From assembly GCA_035550515.1 (NCBI GenBank), contig DASZOZ010000033.1, positions 1 to 64,000 of the forward strand: a stretch of 64,000 nt of DNA, given 5' to 3'. The notes beneath the pieces were generated by a model. It did no database searches. It was not told the origin of the DNA and was given only the letters and a program-made list of their open reading frames with translations. Shown here in pieces: positions 8,420 through 17,042 of this stretch. This DNA comes from DATARH01 sp035550515 (GTDB lineage: Bacteria > Pseudomonadota > Alphaproteobacteria > ATCC43930 > CGMCC-115725). Position 1 is the first letter of the stretch, and each line of letters begins with the position of its first letter. The translations under genes and the position numbers were made by a program.

Positions 8420-9628
8420 CTAGGGCCGCTGCAGCAGCCGCGCGTCCGGCGGGACGGGGTCGGCGGGGAGCTGCACGGCGCGGTGTTGCGCCCGCGCCTC
8501 GTCGATCAGATGGGTCAGCAGCGCGGTGAACCCCAGCGGCTCAGGCGCCGCCTCCCACAGGTAAAACCCGAACGAGCCGGGGCAGGGGTTGACCTCGTTG
8601 AGCCAGACCTCGCCGCTCGCCTCGTTGCACAGGAAATCGATGCGCGGTGCGCCGGTGCCCCCCACCGCGTCGAACGCGGCGATCGCCCAGCGGCGGATGT
8701 TGTCGGCAAAGACCGGCGGCAGGTCCGGGTTGATCTCGCGCGTCAGCGACAGCATCCCCTCGCTCGGTTGCGTCAGGTTCTTGCCGCCGGCCTTCCCCCC
8801 CTTGCCGTCGCCGCCCGACAGGTATTTCTGCCGGAAGTCCAGCAGCGCCTCGACCCGTTTCGGCCGCTCGATCGCCGAACAGCGTGCGGTGCCGGCGAAC
8901 CGCGCGACCGACACATTGTATTCGACGAGGTTCGGCACGAACGGCTCGATCACCGCCTGGGTGTCGAGGCGGAAGATCGGCGCCAGCAGCGCCCGCGCCT
9001 CCTCGACATCCTCGGCCTTGCCGACGCCGATGCTGCTGCCGAGATGCACCGGCTTGACGATGCACGGAAAGCCGATATTGGCCGCGCGCATCGCCGCGCC
9101 CAACGCCGCGGCGGCCGGCAACCCGGTTTCCGGGCGGTCCACGACCGCTTGGCGCAGCACCGGGACATCGCGGCCTTCGAGCGCCCGCTTGGTGATGCTT
9201 TTGTCCATCAGCACCGCGGAGGCCAAGGTGCGCATGCCCGTGTAGGGAATGTTCGCCGCCTCGAAAAGGCCTTGGAACTGGCCGTCCTCGCCGTACAGGC
9301 CATGAAACGCCAGCAGCGCGACATCGAACGCGAGCGGCGGCTTGCGCGAGAACAAGCCGCTCTTGCGCGCGGTGAGCCGTCCGCCGCCGCCGGCGGCGAT
9401 GTCGAGCGTGACCGCGGTCAGCCCGGCGCGAATCCGCGCGTCGGGGAGGTAGCTGCGGCGGTCGTCGAGCCCCGGCCCGACCAGCCAGTCGCCGTCGGTC
9501 GTGACATAGACGACAAACGCGTCGAAGCGCGTCTGGTCAAGCGCCTGCAACGCCTGCAGCCCGGTGACGACGCTCACGTCGTGCTCGGGCGAGCGGCCGC
9601 CGAGAAACACCGCAATTCGGGTTTTCAT
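8420..9628 (-). CDS. D-alanine--D-alanine ligase-like ATP-grasp enzyme
   Basis: A 402-residue ATP-grasp ligase. The N-terminus has the Ddl opening (VFLGGRSPEHDVSVVTG) and the middle has ALLAFHGLYGEDGQFQG and IPYTGMRTLASAVLMDK, both typical of Ddl. The ATP-grasp core follows (FPCIVKPVHLGSSIGVGK), and the metal-binding end is VWLNEVNPCPGS. It is longer than E. coli DdlB (about 306 residues), mostly through inserts and a C-terminal extension. It is divergent from the alpha/beta hydrolase and MurF-like genes, with only 52 bp between starts, rather than sitting in a division/cell-wall cluster. It may be a second ligase making an atypical dipeptide; D-Ala-D-Ala activity is inferred from family only. 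Confidence 0.83.
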   Translation of the reverse strand: MKTRIAVFLGGRSPEHDVSVVTGLQALQALDQTRFDAFVVYVTTDGDWLVGPGLDDRRSYLPDARIRAGLTAVTLDIAAGGGGRLTARKSGLFSRKPPLAFDVALLAFHGLYGEDGQFQGLFEAANIPYTGMRTLASAVLMDKSITKRALEGRDVPVLRQAVVDRPETGLPAAAALGAAMRAANIGFPCIVKPVHLGSSIGVGKAEDVEEARALLAPIFRLDTQAVIEPFVPNLVEYNVSVARFAGTARCSAIERPKRVEALLDFRQKYLSGGDGKGGKAGGKNLTQPSEGMLSLTREINPDLPPVFADNIRRWAIAAFDAVGGTGAPRIDFLCNEASGEVWLNEVNPCPGSFGFYLWEAAPEPLGFTALLTHLIDEARAQHRAVQLPADPVPPDARLLQRP

Positions 9629-9680
9629 CGCGTTGTCTTATCCTATAGGCAAGGGGCTTTCGCCAGTCTTCGCGAGCCGA

Positions 9681-10469
9681 ATGTCATTGCAGCGACACGA
9701 CATCACCGCGGCCGGCGCGCATTTCGCCGTCTTCCGGCTCGCGGCCGCGCCGCCGCGCGACGGCGCCGAACTGATCTGGGCGCATGGCTGGGGGCACAGC
9801 CACGACGCGCTGGCTCCGCTCGCCATGGCGATGCGTTCGCGCGCCGATTCGTGGCTCGTCGACCTGCCTGGTTTTGGCGCCTCGCCGCCGCCGCCCGGCG
9901 CATGGGGCACCGAAGACTATGCCGATGCGATGGCGGCCTGGATCGCGACGCTGCCGGCGGGACCCAGGGTCTGGATCGGCCATTCGTTCGGCTGCCGGGT
10001 CGGGGTGCAGCTCGCCGCGCGGCATCCCGATGCGGTGCAGGCGCTGTTCCTGTGCGCCGCCGCCGGGCTGCCGCCGCATCGCTCGCCGATGACGCGGCTC
10101 CAGCGCCTGCCGCGCCGTCTGGCGTTCCGCGCGCTGCGCGCCGTGACCCCCGAGGGGCCGGCCCGCGACCGGCTGCGCGAGCGCTTCGGCAGCAGCGATT
10201 ACCGCAAGGCCGGGGCGATGCGCCCGGTCCTGGTCAAGGCGGTCAGCGAAGACCTGAGCGAGGCGGCGCGGCGCATCCGCGTACCGGTGGTGCTGGTGCA
10301 CGGCGACCGGGACAGCGAAAGCCCGCGGGAGATCGCCGAGCGTTTTCACGCGTTGATACCGGGCGCGCAACTGCATGTGCTGCGCGGCTTCGACCACTGG
10401 AACATCCTTGGCGACGGGCGGCACCAGGTGACACATCTGCTCGGCGCGTTGCTGGAGAGCCTGCGGTGA
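9681..10469 (+). CDS. Alpha/beta hydrolase
   Basis: A 262-residue alpha/beta-fold hydrolase. The nucleophile elbow is GHSFGCR, the acid Asp is probably in LVHGDRDSE, and the catalytic His is in RGFDHWNILGD near the end. The early AHGWGHSHDAL is the oxyanion-hole HG region. The ATG at 9681 is chosen over an upstream in-frame start that would run back over the divergent ddl-like gene. Its stop overlaps the GTG start of the MurF-like gene (GTGA), so the two are translated together. Substrate unknown; a role in processing a peptidoglycan-like peptide or ester is suggested only by this coupling. Confidence 0.8.
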   Translation: MSLQRHDITAAGAHFAVFRLAAAPPRDGAELIWAHGWGHSHDALAPLAMAMRSRADSWLVDLPGFGASPPPPGAWGTEDYADAMAAWIATLPAGPRVWIGHSFGCRVGVQLAARHPDAVQALFLCAAAGLPPHRSPMTRLQRLPRRLAFRALRAVTPEGPARDRLRERFGSSDYRKAGAMRPVLVKAVSEDLSEAARRIRVPVVLVHGDRDSESPREIAERFHALIPGAQLHVLRGFDHWNILGDGRHQVTHLLGALLESLR

Positions 10470-12067
10470 CGGGGATTTTCGCGCTGATCGGGTTCGCGTT
10501 GTTCGCGCTGCGCCGGCTGATGACTTACCTGCACCTGTTTCAGCAGGAGGAATACGACAACCGCCGTTTCCTCGCCTGGCTGGTGCGGGAGCGGGCATGG
10601 GACACGCGGCTGTCGGCGGCGTTGCTGGTGGCGGGGGCGATGCAGTTCCTGTCGCCGCACCATGTCGTGCCGGATTGGGCCTTTGGTGCGCTCGCCGGCG
10701 CGGTCTGCGTCGCGATCGCCGCGTTCGAGGCCGACCCGCGCAAATCGGCGAAGAAAAAGCTGGTGATGACGGCGCGCGCGAAACGCATCTACGGCGTCGC
10801 GCTGGCGCTGCTCGGGGCGATCGGGGCCGCCGCGGCGGTCGCGACCGGGCCGCTCGGCTGGAGCCTGTGGCTGTGGCTCGTGCCGGTGCAGCTCGTGCCG
10901 CTGGCGCTGGCCGCCGGCAACCTGCTGCTGGCGCCGGCCGAGGCGCGGACCCAGCAGCGCTATTGGAACGAGGCGCGCGAGGCGCTGCGCCGGGTCGACC
11001 CGATGGTGATCGCGATCACCGGCTCGTTCGGCAAGACCTCGGTCAAACACATCCTCGGCCACGTGCTGGAGACCGCGGCGCCGACGCTGATCACGCCGGG
11101 CAGCGTCAACACCGCGATGGGCATCGCGCGGGTGATCCGCGAGCGGTTGCAGCCGCATCACCGCTATTTTGTCGTCGAGATGGGCGCCTACGGCCCCGGC
11201 TCGATCCGCCGCCTGTGCGCGCTGACCCCGCCCAACATGGGGCTGGTGACGGCGATCGGCCTGGCGCATTACGAGCGCTTCAAATCGCTGGAGACCGTAG
11301 CAGAGGCCAAATTCGAGCTGGCCGAAGCGGCCGCCGCCAATGGCGGCAAGGTCATCGCCGCCGCCGAAGTCATGAATTTCGCCGCGCCGCAGCGTTTTGT
11401 CGCGGCGCATCCCGGCACGCTGCTGACGGTCGGCGGCGAGGATGCCGCGATCATCGTCACCGGCCTGCGCCAGGATGTCGATGGCGTCGCCGTCAGCGTG
11501 ACCTGGCAGGACCGGCGCTATGAGCTGCGCGCGCCGCTCTTCGGCCTGCAACAGGGCAGGAATGTGGCGCTGGCCTTTGCCGCCGCCTGCACGCTGGGGC
11601 TTGCGCCGGAGGACGTCGTCGCCAGCCTCAGGAGCATGCCGCAGATCGTCCACCGGCTCGAAGTGAAGCGCGAGGCGAACGGCGCGACGCTGATCGACGA
11701 CGCCTACAACGCCAACCCGGTCGGTTTCGCGGCGGCGCTGGAAGTGCTGGACGTGCTGCGCCGGCCGGGGGGCCGGCGCATCCTGGTGACGCCCGGCATG
11801 GTCGAGCTCGGCGCGGCGCATGACGACGAGCACCGCCGCATCGGCCGACTGGCGGCGAGCCATGTCGATGTGCTGGTGGCGGTGGCGCCGCACCGCGTCG
11901 CGCCGCTCGCGCAATCCTTCGCCGAGGCCGCGCCGCAAGCCGAGATCGTCTCCTGCCCCGGCTTCGCCGAGGCGCAGGCCTGGATGGCCCGCAACGTCAC
12001 GCCCGGCGATGTCGTGCTGCTGGAGAACGACTTGCCCGACCTGCTGGAGCAGAAGCTGCGGCTGTAG
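10466..12067 (+). CDS. Membrane-anchored MurF-like Mur ligase
   Basis: A 533-residue protein with an unusual layout: about 150 residues of N-terminal sequence with three or four hydrophobic segments (GIFALIGFALFALRRLM, GWSLWLWLVPVQLVPLALAA and others), then a Mur ligase. The P-loop is AITGSFGKTSVKHIL, followed by the YFVVEMGAYGPGSI strand and the C-terminal DDAYNANPVGFAAALE motif, which is characteristic of MurF. MurF normally adds D-Ala-D-Ala to UDP-MurNAc-tripeptide in the cytosol and has no membrane segments. The GTG start overlaps the hydrolase stop. With the divergent Ddl-like gene this looks like a dedicated ligase pair for an altered cell-wall or capsule precursor (inference). Confidence 0.83.
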   Translation: MTGIFALIGFALFALRRLMTYLHLFQQEEYDNRRFLAWLVRERAWDTRLSAALLVAGAMQFLSPHHVVPDWAFGALAGAVCVAIAAFEADPRKSAKKKLVMTARAKRIYGVALALLGAIGAAAAVATGPLGWSLWLWLVPVQLVPLALAAGNLLLAPAEARTQQRYWNEAREALRRVDPMVIAITGSFGKTSVKHILGHVLETAAPTLITPGSVNTAMGIARVIRERLQPHHRYFVVEMGAYGPGSIRRLCALTPPNMGLVTAIGLAHYERFKSLETVAEAKFELAEAAAANGGKVIAAAEVMNFAAPQRFVAAHPGTLLTVGGEDAAIIVTGLRQDVDGVAVSVTWQDRRYELRAPLFGLQQGRNVALAFAAACTLGLAPEDVVASLRSMPQIVHRLEVKREANGATLIDDAYNANPVGFAAALEVLDVLRRPGGRRILVTPGMVELGAAHDDEHRRIGRLAASHVDVLVAVAPHRVAPLAQSFAEAAPQAEIVSCPGFAEAQAWMARNVTPGDVVLLENDLPDLLEQKLRL

Positions 12068-12100
12068 CGGGAGGGGGGCCGGCGCGGCCGAAAGGCAGCT

Positions 12101-12952
12101 CTACGGTGGCCGCCCGGTCACCAGCAGGAAGGTCGCCGGGAGGCGCAGGCCGCCGGTGGTTTGGTAGGGCGCGAACGCCGCCGCGATGTCCTTGACGATG
12201 GCGGCGCGGGTCGCGGCCTCTGCATTCTTTTCGTCCATCAGCCGCTGTACCGCGCCGAACTGCCCGGCGTGTTCGGCGGCATCGGCGGCGCTGTCGCCGC
12301 CATGGACCAGGAAGGACCGCGGCTCGACCGCAATGTCGGCGAAGCCGGCTGTTTCGAGGATGCCGCGCAGATAATCGCGGTCGCCATAGGCGTTCGGTCC
12401 GGGGGCGCGGGGGGACCGCGCGGCGGGCTCGCCGAGATGCCGGATCGCGACCTCGAGCGGGATGCGCTGGTGGCTGCTCTCGGCGATCGTCGCCCATACC
12501 GCCATGCACAGCCGGCCGCCGGGCCGCAGCGCCTTCTTCAGATTGCCGAACGCGGCGGCCGGGTCGGCGAAGAACATGACCCCGAGGCGCGAGGTCAGCA
12601 GATCGAAGGCCGCTTCGGGAAACGCATGGGTCTGCGCGTCGGCGTGCATCAGCGTCACATTGCCGAGCCCTGCGGCGTCGATCCGCCGCCGTGCCGCGTC
12701 GAGCATCGGCGTCGCGATGTCGACGGCGGTGACGTGGCCGTTGGGCGCGACCGCTCGCGCATAGGGTTCGGTGGTGACGCCGGTGCCGCAGCCGATATCG
12801 AGCACGCGCTCGCCCGGGGCCGCGCGCGCCGCCGCCAGCAGCTGCGCCAGCATCTCGACGTTGCGCGCTTCCTGAAGCGCCTGACGCTGGACCCATCGCG
12901 GCCCCGCGACCTCGTTCCAGTACTGCGCCATCGCCGCATTGGCGTCGGGCAT
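12101..12952 (-). CDS. Class I SAM-dependent methyltransferase
   Basis: A 283-residue protein. The SAM-binding motif I is VLDIGCGTGVTTE, motif II is VTAVDIATPMLDAAR, and post-motif segments include LLTSRLGVMFF and LRPGGRLCMAVW. The overall style matches UbiE/COQ5-like or Ubie-related small-molecule methyltransferases. The substrate is not predictable. It converges on the MurF-like gene with a 33-bp gap and is followed downstream of its start region by a short Pro-rich hairpin-like stretch. No obvious operon partner. Confidence 0.8.
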   Translation of the reverse strand: MPDANAAMAQYWNEVAGPRWVQRQALQEARNVEMLAQLLAAARAAPGERVLDIGCGTGVTTEPYARAVAPNGHVTAVDIATPMLDAARRRIDAAGLGNVTLMHADAQTHAFPEAAFDLLTSRLGVMFFADPAAAFGNLKKALRPGGRLCMAVWATIAESSHQRIPLEVAIRHLGEPAARSPRAPGPNAYGDRDYLRGILETAGFADIAVEPRSFLVHGGDSAADAAEHAGQFGAVQRLMDEKNAEAATRAAIVKDIAAAFAPYQTTGGLRLPATFLLVTGRPP

Positions 12953-13001
12953 ATCTTTTCCCCGCGTTGAAACCTCCCCCGCCGGCGGAGAGGGTGGGGG
13001 G

Positions 13002-13619
13002 TTACGCCACGCCTTCCTGCTGCATGACGCGCTGCACGGCAGGGCGCGCCTTCATGCGCGCGTAATGCGCGGCGACATTGGCCGGCAGCGGCATGTTGAG
13101 CCGCGCGGCGGCCCAGAACTCGACATAGAACGCCGCCGCGTCGGCCACCGACAGCGCGTTGCCGCCGAGATAATTCTTGCCGGCGAGCGCCTTGTCGAGG
13201 ATCTGGAAGCCTTTCTCGACCATCTCGCGGCCGCGCGCCTTCACCGCGTCTTCCTGGTCCGCCGGGCCGAAATTGCCGGGGCGGAAGATGCGTGCGAAGC
13301 CCTGCCCGTGCATCGTGCCGACCGCGTATTCCATCGCCTCGTAGGCGCGGAGCTCGGTTTCGAGATCCTTGGGGATGAGGCCCTTGTCGGGGTTGGACTT
13401 GGCGAGATAGGTCGCGATGACCGGGAATTCGGTGAGGATCGAGCCGTCGTCGCGTTCCAGCGCCGGGACCTTCGATTTCGCGCTGACCTGGGTGAATTCC
13501 GGCTTGTACTGCGCGCCCTCGCGCAGGTTGACCGCCTGCAGATCATACGGTTTGCCGATCTCCTCGAGCAGCACATGGATGCCGATCGAGCAGACGCCGG
13601 GAGCGTAATAGAGCTTCAT
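13002..13619 (-). CDS. Glutathione S-transferase, beta-like
   Basis: A 205-residue cytosolic GST. The N-terminal thioredoxin fold begins MKLYYAPGVCSIGIHVLLEE, where the Cys10 and Ser11 region matches bacterial beta-class enzymes. KVPALERDDG contains the cis-Pro, and the C-terminal all-helical domain ends with MKARPAVQRVMQQEGV. It conjugates glutathione to electrophiles or binds them. The ATG is preceded by GAGGAG. It is 22 bp downstream of the CaiB/BaiF gene on the same strand, so co-transcription is likely. Possible roles are detoxification or isomerisation of a catabolic intermediate. Confidence 0.87.
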   Translation of the reverse strand: MKLYYAPGVCSIGIHVLLEEIGKPYDLQAVNLREGAQYKPEFTQVSAKSKVPALERDDGSILTEFPVIATYLAKSNPDKGLIPKDLETELRAYEAMEYAVGTMHGQGFARIFRPGNFGPADQEDAVKARGREMVEKGFQILDKALAGKNYLGGNALSVADAAAFYVEFWAAARLNMPLPANVAAHYARMKARPAVQRVMQQEGVA

Positions 13620-13641
13620 GGAGGATCTCCTCGCAGACAGG

Positions 13642-14883
13642 CTACTTCCCGAGAATGCCGTCGGCCTTGAGGCCGTCGACGTCGGCGGCGCTCATGCCGA
13701 GCCAGCCTTGCAGCACCTCGGCGTTGTGCTGGCCGAGCAGCGGCGACGGCTTGACCTTCGCGGGGTGGCCGTCGAAGCGTACCGGCCAGGCCGGCATCTT
13801 GACCTTGCCGCTGGTCGGATGGTCGATGGTCTGCATGATGCCGCGCTCGGCGAGTGATTCGTCGGCCATCAGCTCGACGGTGTCGAACACCGCGCCCGCC
13901 GGCACCCCGGCCTCGCCGATGCGCTTCATCGCCTCTTCCTTGGTGTGCTGGCGCGTCCAGGCCGAGATGATCTCGTCGACCTCGGCGGCGCGCTCGGCGC
14001 GGGCGTTCTGCGTGTCGTAACGCGCGTCGCCGCTCAGGTCCTCGCGGCCCATGACCTTAAGCAGGCGCTGCCAATGCTCGGGGTTGGCGCGGCTGCAGAA
14101 GACGTAGACGTAATCGTTCGGTCCGCCCGGCTTGCACGGGTAGAGCGCCGACGGCACCAGCCCGCCGGGTTGCGACGCCGCGCTGCCGCCGCGCGCCGGC
14201 GCCTTGCCGCTGAGCTGCGTACGCGAGAACGGTACGCGCATGTAATGGATCATCGCGTCCTGCATCGCCACCTGGAGGCGGCGGCCCTGGCCGGTCTGGG
14301 TGCGCTTGTAGAGCGCGCCGAGCAGGCTGATCGCCATCAGCATGCCGGTGCCGGTGTCGCCGAACGACGGGCCGGGCTTGACCGGCGGCCGGCCGGCCTC
14401 GCCGGTGACGCTGGTCGGCCCGCCGGCCGCCTGCGCGATCATGTCGAAGGCGAGGTTCTTCTCGTACGGGCTGCCGGTGCCGAAGCCTTTGACCTGGCAG
14501 TAGATGATGCCGGGGTTGAGCTTCTTGACCTCGTCATAGCCGAGGCCGAGCCGCTCGATCGTGCCGGGCGCCATGTTCTCGATCGTCACGTCGGCCTTTT
14601 TCAGCAGCTCCTTGACGATTTCGAGACCGCGCGGCGACTTCAAATTCACCGTCAGCGATTTCTTGTTGGCGTTGAACTGGTGGAAGTACCACGGGTCCTT
14701 GTCGGGTGCGCCGGGGCCGGCGAGCCGGCGGCCGGGATCGCCGGTCAGCGGGTTCTCGATCTTGACCACCTCGGCGCCGAGCCAGGCCAGCGACTCGGTG
14801 CAGGACGGCCCCGCTTCGAACTGGGTGAAGTCGACAACCTTGATGCCCGCCAGGCAATCGAGCTCGACGCCCAAATCCGCCAT
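13642..14883 (-). CDS. CaiB/BaiF family CoA-transferase
   Basis: A 413-residue class III CoA-transferase. It opens with CLAGIKVVDFTQFEAGPSCT and LGAEVVKIENPLTGD, the family signatures for CoA binding. The catalytic Asp is expected in NLAFDMIAQAAGG (family Y/F-D-x-x-x-Q-A). It would move CoA from one acyl-CoA, often succinyl- or formyl-CoA, to an incoming carboxylic acid. ATG at 14883 is chosen because GGAGG lies seven bases upstream; an earlier in-frame start would have no such site. It lies between a GST and an M20 amidohydrolase on the same strand. Confidence 0.88.
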   Translation of the reverse strand: MADLGVELDCLAGIKVVDFTQFEAGPSCTESLAWLGAEVVKIENPLTGDPGRRLAGPGAPDKDPWYFHQFNANKKSLTVNLKSPRGLEIVKELLKKADVTIENMAPGTIERLGLGYDEVKKLNPGIIYCQVKGFGTGSPYEKNLAFDMIAQAAGGPTSVTGEAGRPPVKPGPSFGDTGTGMLMAISLLGALYKRTQTGQGRRLQVAMQDAMIHYMRVPFSRTQLSGKAPARGGSAASQPGGLVPSALYPCKPGGPNDYVYVFCSRANPEHWQRLLKVMGREDLSGDARYDTQNARAERAAEVDEIISAWTRQHTKEEAMKRIGEAGVPAGAVFDTVELMADESLAERGIMQTIDHPTSGKVKMPAWPVRFDGHPAKVKPSPLLGQHNAEVLQGWLGMSAADVDGLKADGILGK

Positions 14884-14958
14884 GTCAAATCCTCCGGTGA
14901 GTTTGAGCCAACCGTGCGCCCGCCCGACGGCGAAAGGCAAGACGATATCTCCGTCCTG

Positions 14959-16134
14959 TCAGCCGGTGAGCCGGTCGAGGCGCTTTTCGACCAGGCGGAC
15001 GAAGAGGCTGGCGCCGAAGGGCAGCGCGGCGTCGTTGAAATCATAGCCGGGGTTGTGCACTTCGCAGGCGCCCTCGCCGTCGCCGTTGCCGATCTGGATG
15101 TAGGCGCCCGGCACCGCGCGCAGCATGAAGGCGAAATCCTCCGACGCCATGGTCGGCGTCATGTTGCGGTTGACGTTCTCCTCGCCGACCAGCTCGGCGG
15201 CGCAATCGAGGATGAATTGCGTCTCGTCGGCATGGTTCATCAGCACCGGGAACAGCACGCGGAAATCGAGCGCGGCGGTGGCGCCGAACCCGGCCGCGAC
15301 GCTCTCGGCGATGCGCCGCATGTTGGTCTCGACCAGGGCCATCGCGGCATCGCTGAAACAGCGCACCGTGCCGCCGAGCACCGCCTTGTCCGGGATCACG
15401 TTGTAGGCCTGGCCGGCATGGAAGCGGGTGACGCTGACGACCGCGGTCTCGACCGGGCGCATGTTGCGCGACACGATCGTCTGCAGCGCCGCCGCGATGT
15501 GCGACCCGACGATCACCGGATCGACGCTCGATTCGGGGCGTGCGCCATGCGCGCCGACCCCGGTGACGGTGATGTCGAAATAGGCGCCGCCCGCCATCAT
15601 CGGCCCCGGCCTGGTCTGGAACTTGCCGATCGCCAGCCCCGGCCGGTTGTGCATGCCGAAGACGACATCGCACGGAAAGCGCTCGAACAGCCCGTCGGCC
15701 AGCATCGCCGAGGCGCCGCCCAGCCCCTCCTCCGCCGGCTGAAAGATGAAATGCACGGTGCCGTCGAAATTCCGGGTCTGCGCCAGGTATTGCGCCGCGC
15801 CGAGCAGCATCGTCGTGTGCCCGTCATGGCCGCAGGCATGCATCTTGCCGGCATGGGTCGAGCGGTGCGCGAAATCGTTGGCTTCGAGGATCGGCAGGCA
15901 GTCCATGTCGGCGCGCAGCCCGATCGCGCGCGGCGAGTTGCCGGCACGCAATCGCCCGACCAGCCCGGTCTTGCCGATGCCGCGCGTCACCTCGATGCCG
16001 AATTCCGCAAGCCTGGCGGCGACCAGGTCGGCGGTGCGGCTTTCCTCGAAGCCGAGCTCGGGATGGGCATGGATGTCGCGCCGCCACGCGGTCATGTCGT
16101 CATGCGTGGCGGCGATGCGGTCGAGCGGGGGCAT
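14959..16134 (-). CDS. M20 family amidohydrolase (hippurate hydrolase-like)
   Basis: A 391-residue zinc peptidase-like hydrolase of the HipO/AmaA group. It opens with WRRDIHAHPELGFEE. The metal sites appear as MHACGHDGHTTMLLG, FIFQPAEEGLGGA (catalytic Glu pair), and the late HNPGYDFND. Family members remove the acyl group from N-acyl amino acids such as hippurate or N-acetyl amino acids. Cytoplasmic, full length. It is 25 bp downstream of the TauE-like permease and 75 bp upstream of the CoA-transferase, which suggests an uptake or export and deacylation unit; the substrate is not known. Confidence 0.88.
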   Translation of the reverse strand: MPPLDRIAATHDDMTAWRRDIHAHPELGFEESRTADLVAARLAEFGIEVTRGIGKTGLVGRLRAGNSPRAIGLRADMDCLPILEANDFAHRSTHAGKMHACGHDGHTTMLLGAAQYLAQTRNFDGTVHFIFQPAEEGLGGASAMLADGLFERFPCDVVFGMHNRPGLAIGKFQTRPGPMMAGGAYFDITVTGVGAHGARPESSVDPVIVGSHIAAALQTIVSRNMRPVETAVVSVTRFHAGQAYNVIPDKAVLGGTVRCFSDAAMALVETNMRRIAESVAAGFGATAALDFRVLFPVLMNHADETQFILDCAAELVGEENVNRNMTPTMASEDFAFMLRAVPGAYIQIGNGDGEGACEVHNPGYDFNDAALPFGASLFVRLVEKRLDRLTG

Positions 16135-16158
16135 GGCGGGTTTTCCTCTAGTGTTTTC

Positions 16159-16917
16159 TCACCATAGCGCGGCATAGGCGGATGTCGCGAGGGTGTAGAG
16201 GCCGGCCGCGCCCAGGACCGAGAGCGCGAGCGCGGCCGCCGCGGTCTCGCCGAGCCGGTCGCCGACCCGCAGCCCGATCCGCCCGCCGATCCAGACGAGC
16301 GGCAACAGGCTCGCCGCGATCAGCCAGTCGCGTGCCGGCAGGCCGACAAAGACGGCGTTCGCGATCAGGGTCACCGCATAGATCACTGCGAAAAACGCGA
16401 TCAGCGTCGCGCGCACCAGCGGCATCGGCGCCCGGCTCAGCAGCAGGTAGATCAGCGCCGGCGGCCCGGCCATGCCGACCAGCCCGGTGGCCACCCCGGC
16501 GACCGCGCCGACCGCCAGGTCGCGCCCCGGCCGCAAGGCGACGCGCGTCGCGTGCCGGCGAAAGCGGTACCAGGTCAGCATGACCGCAAAGCCGGTGACG
16601 ATCGTCCCGGCGCTCGCGCCGACGACGAGCCGGTCGGCGTGCGCCAGCGCCAACAGGCCGAGCGGCAGCGCCGCCAGCGCGCCGATGGTGAGCCTGGCGA
16701 GCAGGGCCTTGTCGACCCAGCGGTAGAGCCGCGGCATCACAAAGACCGAGACCGCGAAGCTGATCACGACGATGATGTGGATCGCCTCCCCCGGCGGCGC
16801 GAACAGCAGAAAAAACGGCACCGCGAGCACCGCGAAGCCGAACCCGTTGGTCGCTTGCAGCAGCGCGGCCGCGAAGCACGTCGCCGCCAGCCCCAGCCAC
16901 GGCGCGAGCGGGATCAA
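16159..16917 (-). CDS. TauE/SafE-family membrane permease
   Basis: A 252-residue integral membrane protein with seven to eight hydrophobic segments. The N-terminal segment contains ATNGFGFAVLAVPFFLLF, the typical G-F-G-x(n)-P signature of the family, repeated more weakly in the second half (GLVGMAGPPALIYLLL). The family moves sulfite, sulfoacetate or other organic anions. The start used is TTG at 16917 after AGAGGGG; no ATG or GTG is available near the first membrane span. Same strand as the M20 amidohydrolase, so it may carry that enzyme's substrate or product. Confidence 0.78.
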   Translation of the reverse strand: MIPLAPWLGLAATCFAAALLQATNGFGFAVLAVPFFLLFAPPGEAIHIIVVISFAVSVFVMPRLYRWVDKALLARLTIGALAALPLGLLALAHADRLVVGASAGTIVTGFAVMLTWYRFRRHATRVALRPGRDLAVGAVAGVATGLVGMAGPPALIYLLLSRAPMPLVRATLIAFFAVIYAVTLIANAVFVGLPARDWLIAASLLPLVWIGGRIGLRVGDRLGETAAAALALSVLGAAGLYTLATSAYAALW

Positions 16918-16941
16918 GGGCCCCTCTGCAAGGCGCGGTCG

Positions 16942-17022
16942 GCAAGCCCGGGCTCGTCCCGGGAATCCACGGACAGCGTTCGGACGGCCGAGCGGCCGGC
17001 CGGGTCAAGCCCGGTCATGACG
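16942..17022. repeat. REP-like GGGCTTG palindromes
   Basis: Contains GCAAGCCCGGGCTCGTCCCG followed about 55 bp later by CCGGGTCAAGCCCGGTCATG, the widespread 'CGTCATGGCCGGGCTTGACCCGGCCATC' type of alphaproteobacterial intergenic palindrome in degraded form. Lies between the ThDP enzyme stop and the TauE start, both on the minus strand. Confidence 0.65.
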
Positions 17023-17042
17023 ATCGGGGCCAAGTGCAGCGC

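Noticed and set aside
14959..14975. 8-bp tandem repeat (ACCGGCTC/ACCGGCTG) at the M20 amidohydrolase stop
   Set aside because: Too short and imperfect to separate from chance in GC-rich DNA, so it was not added to the stop-codon duplication set.
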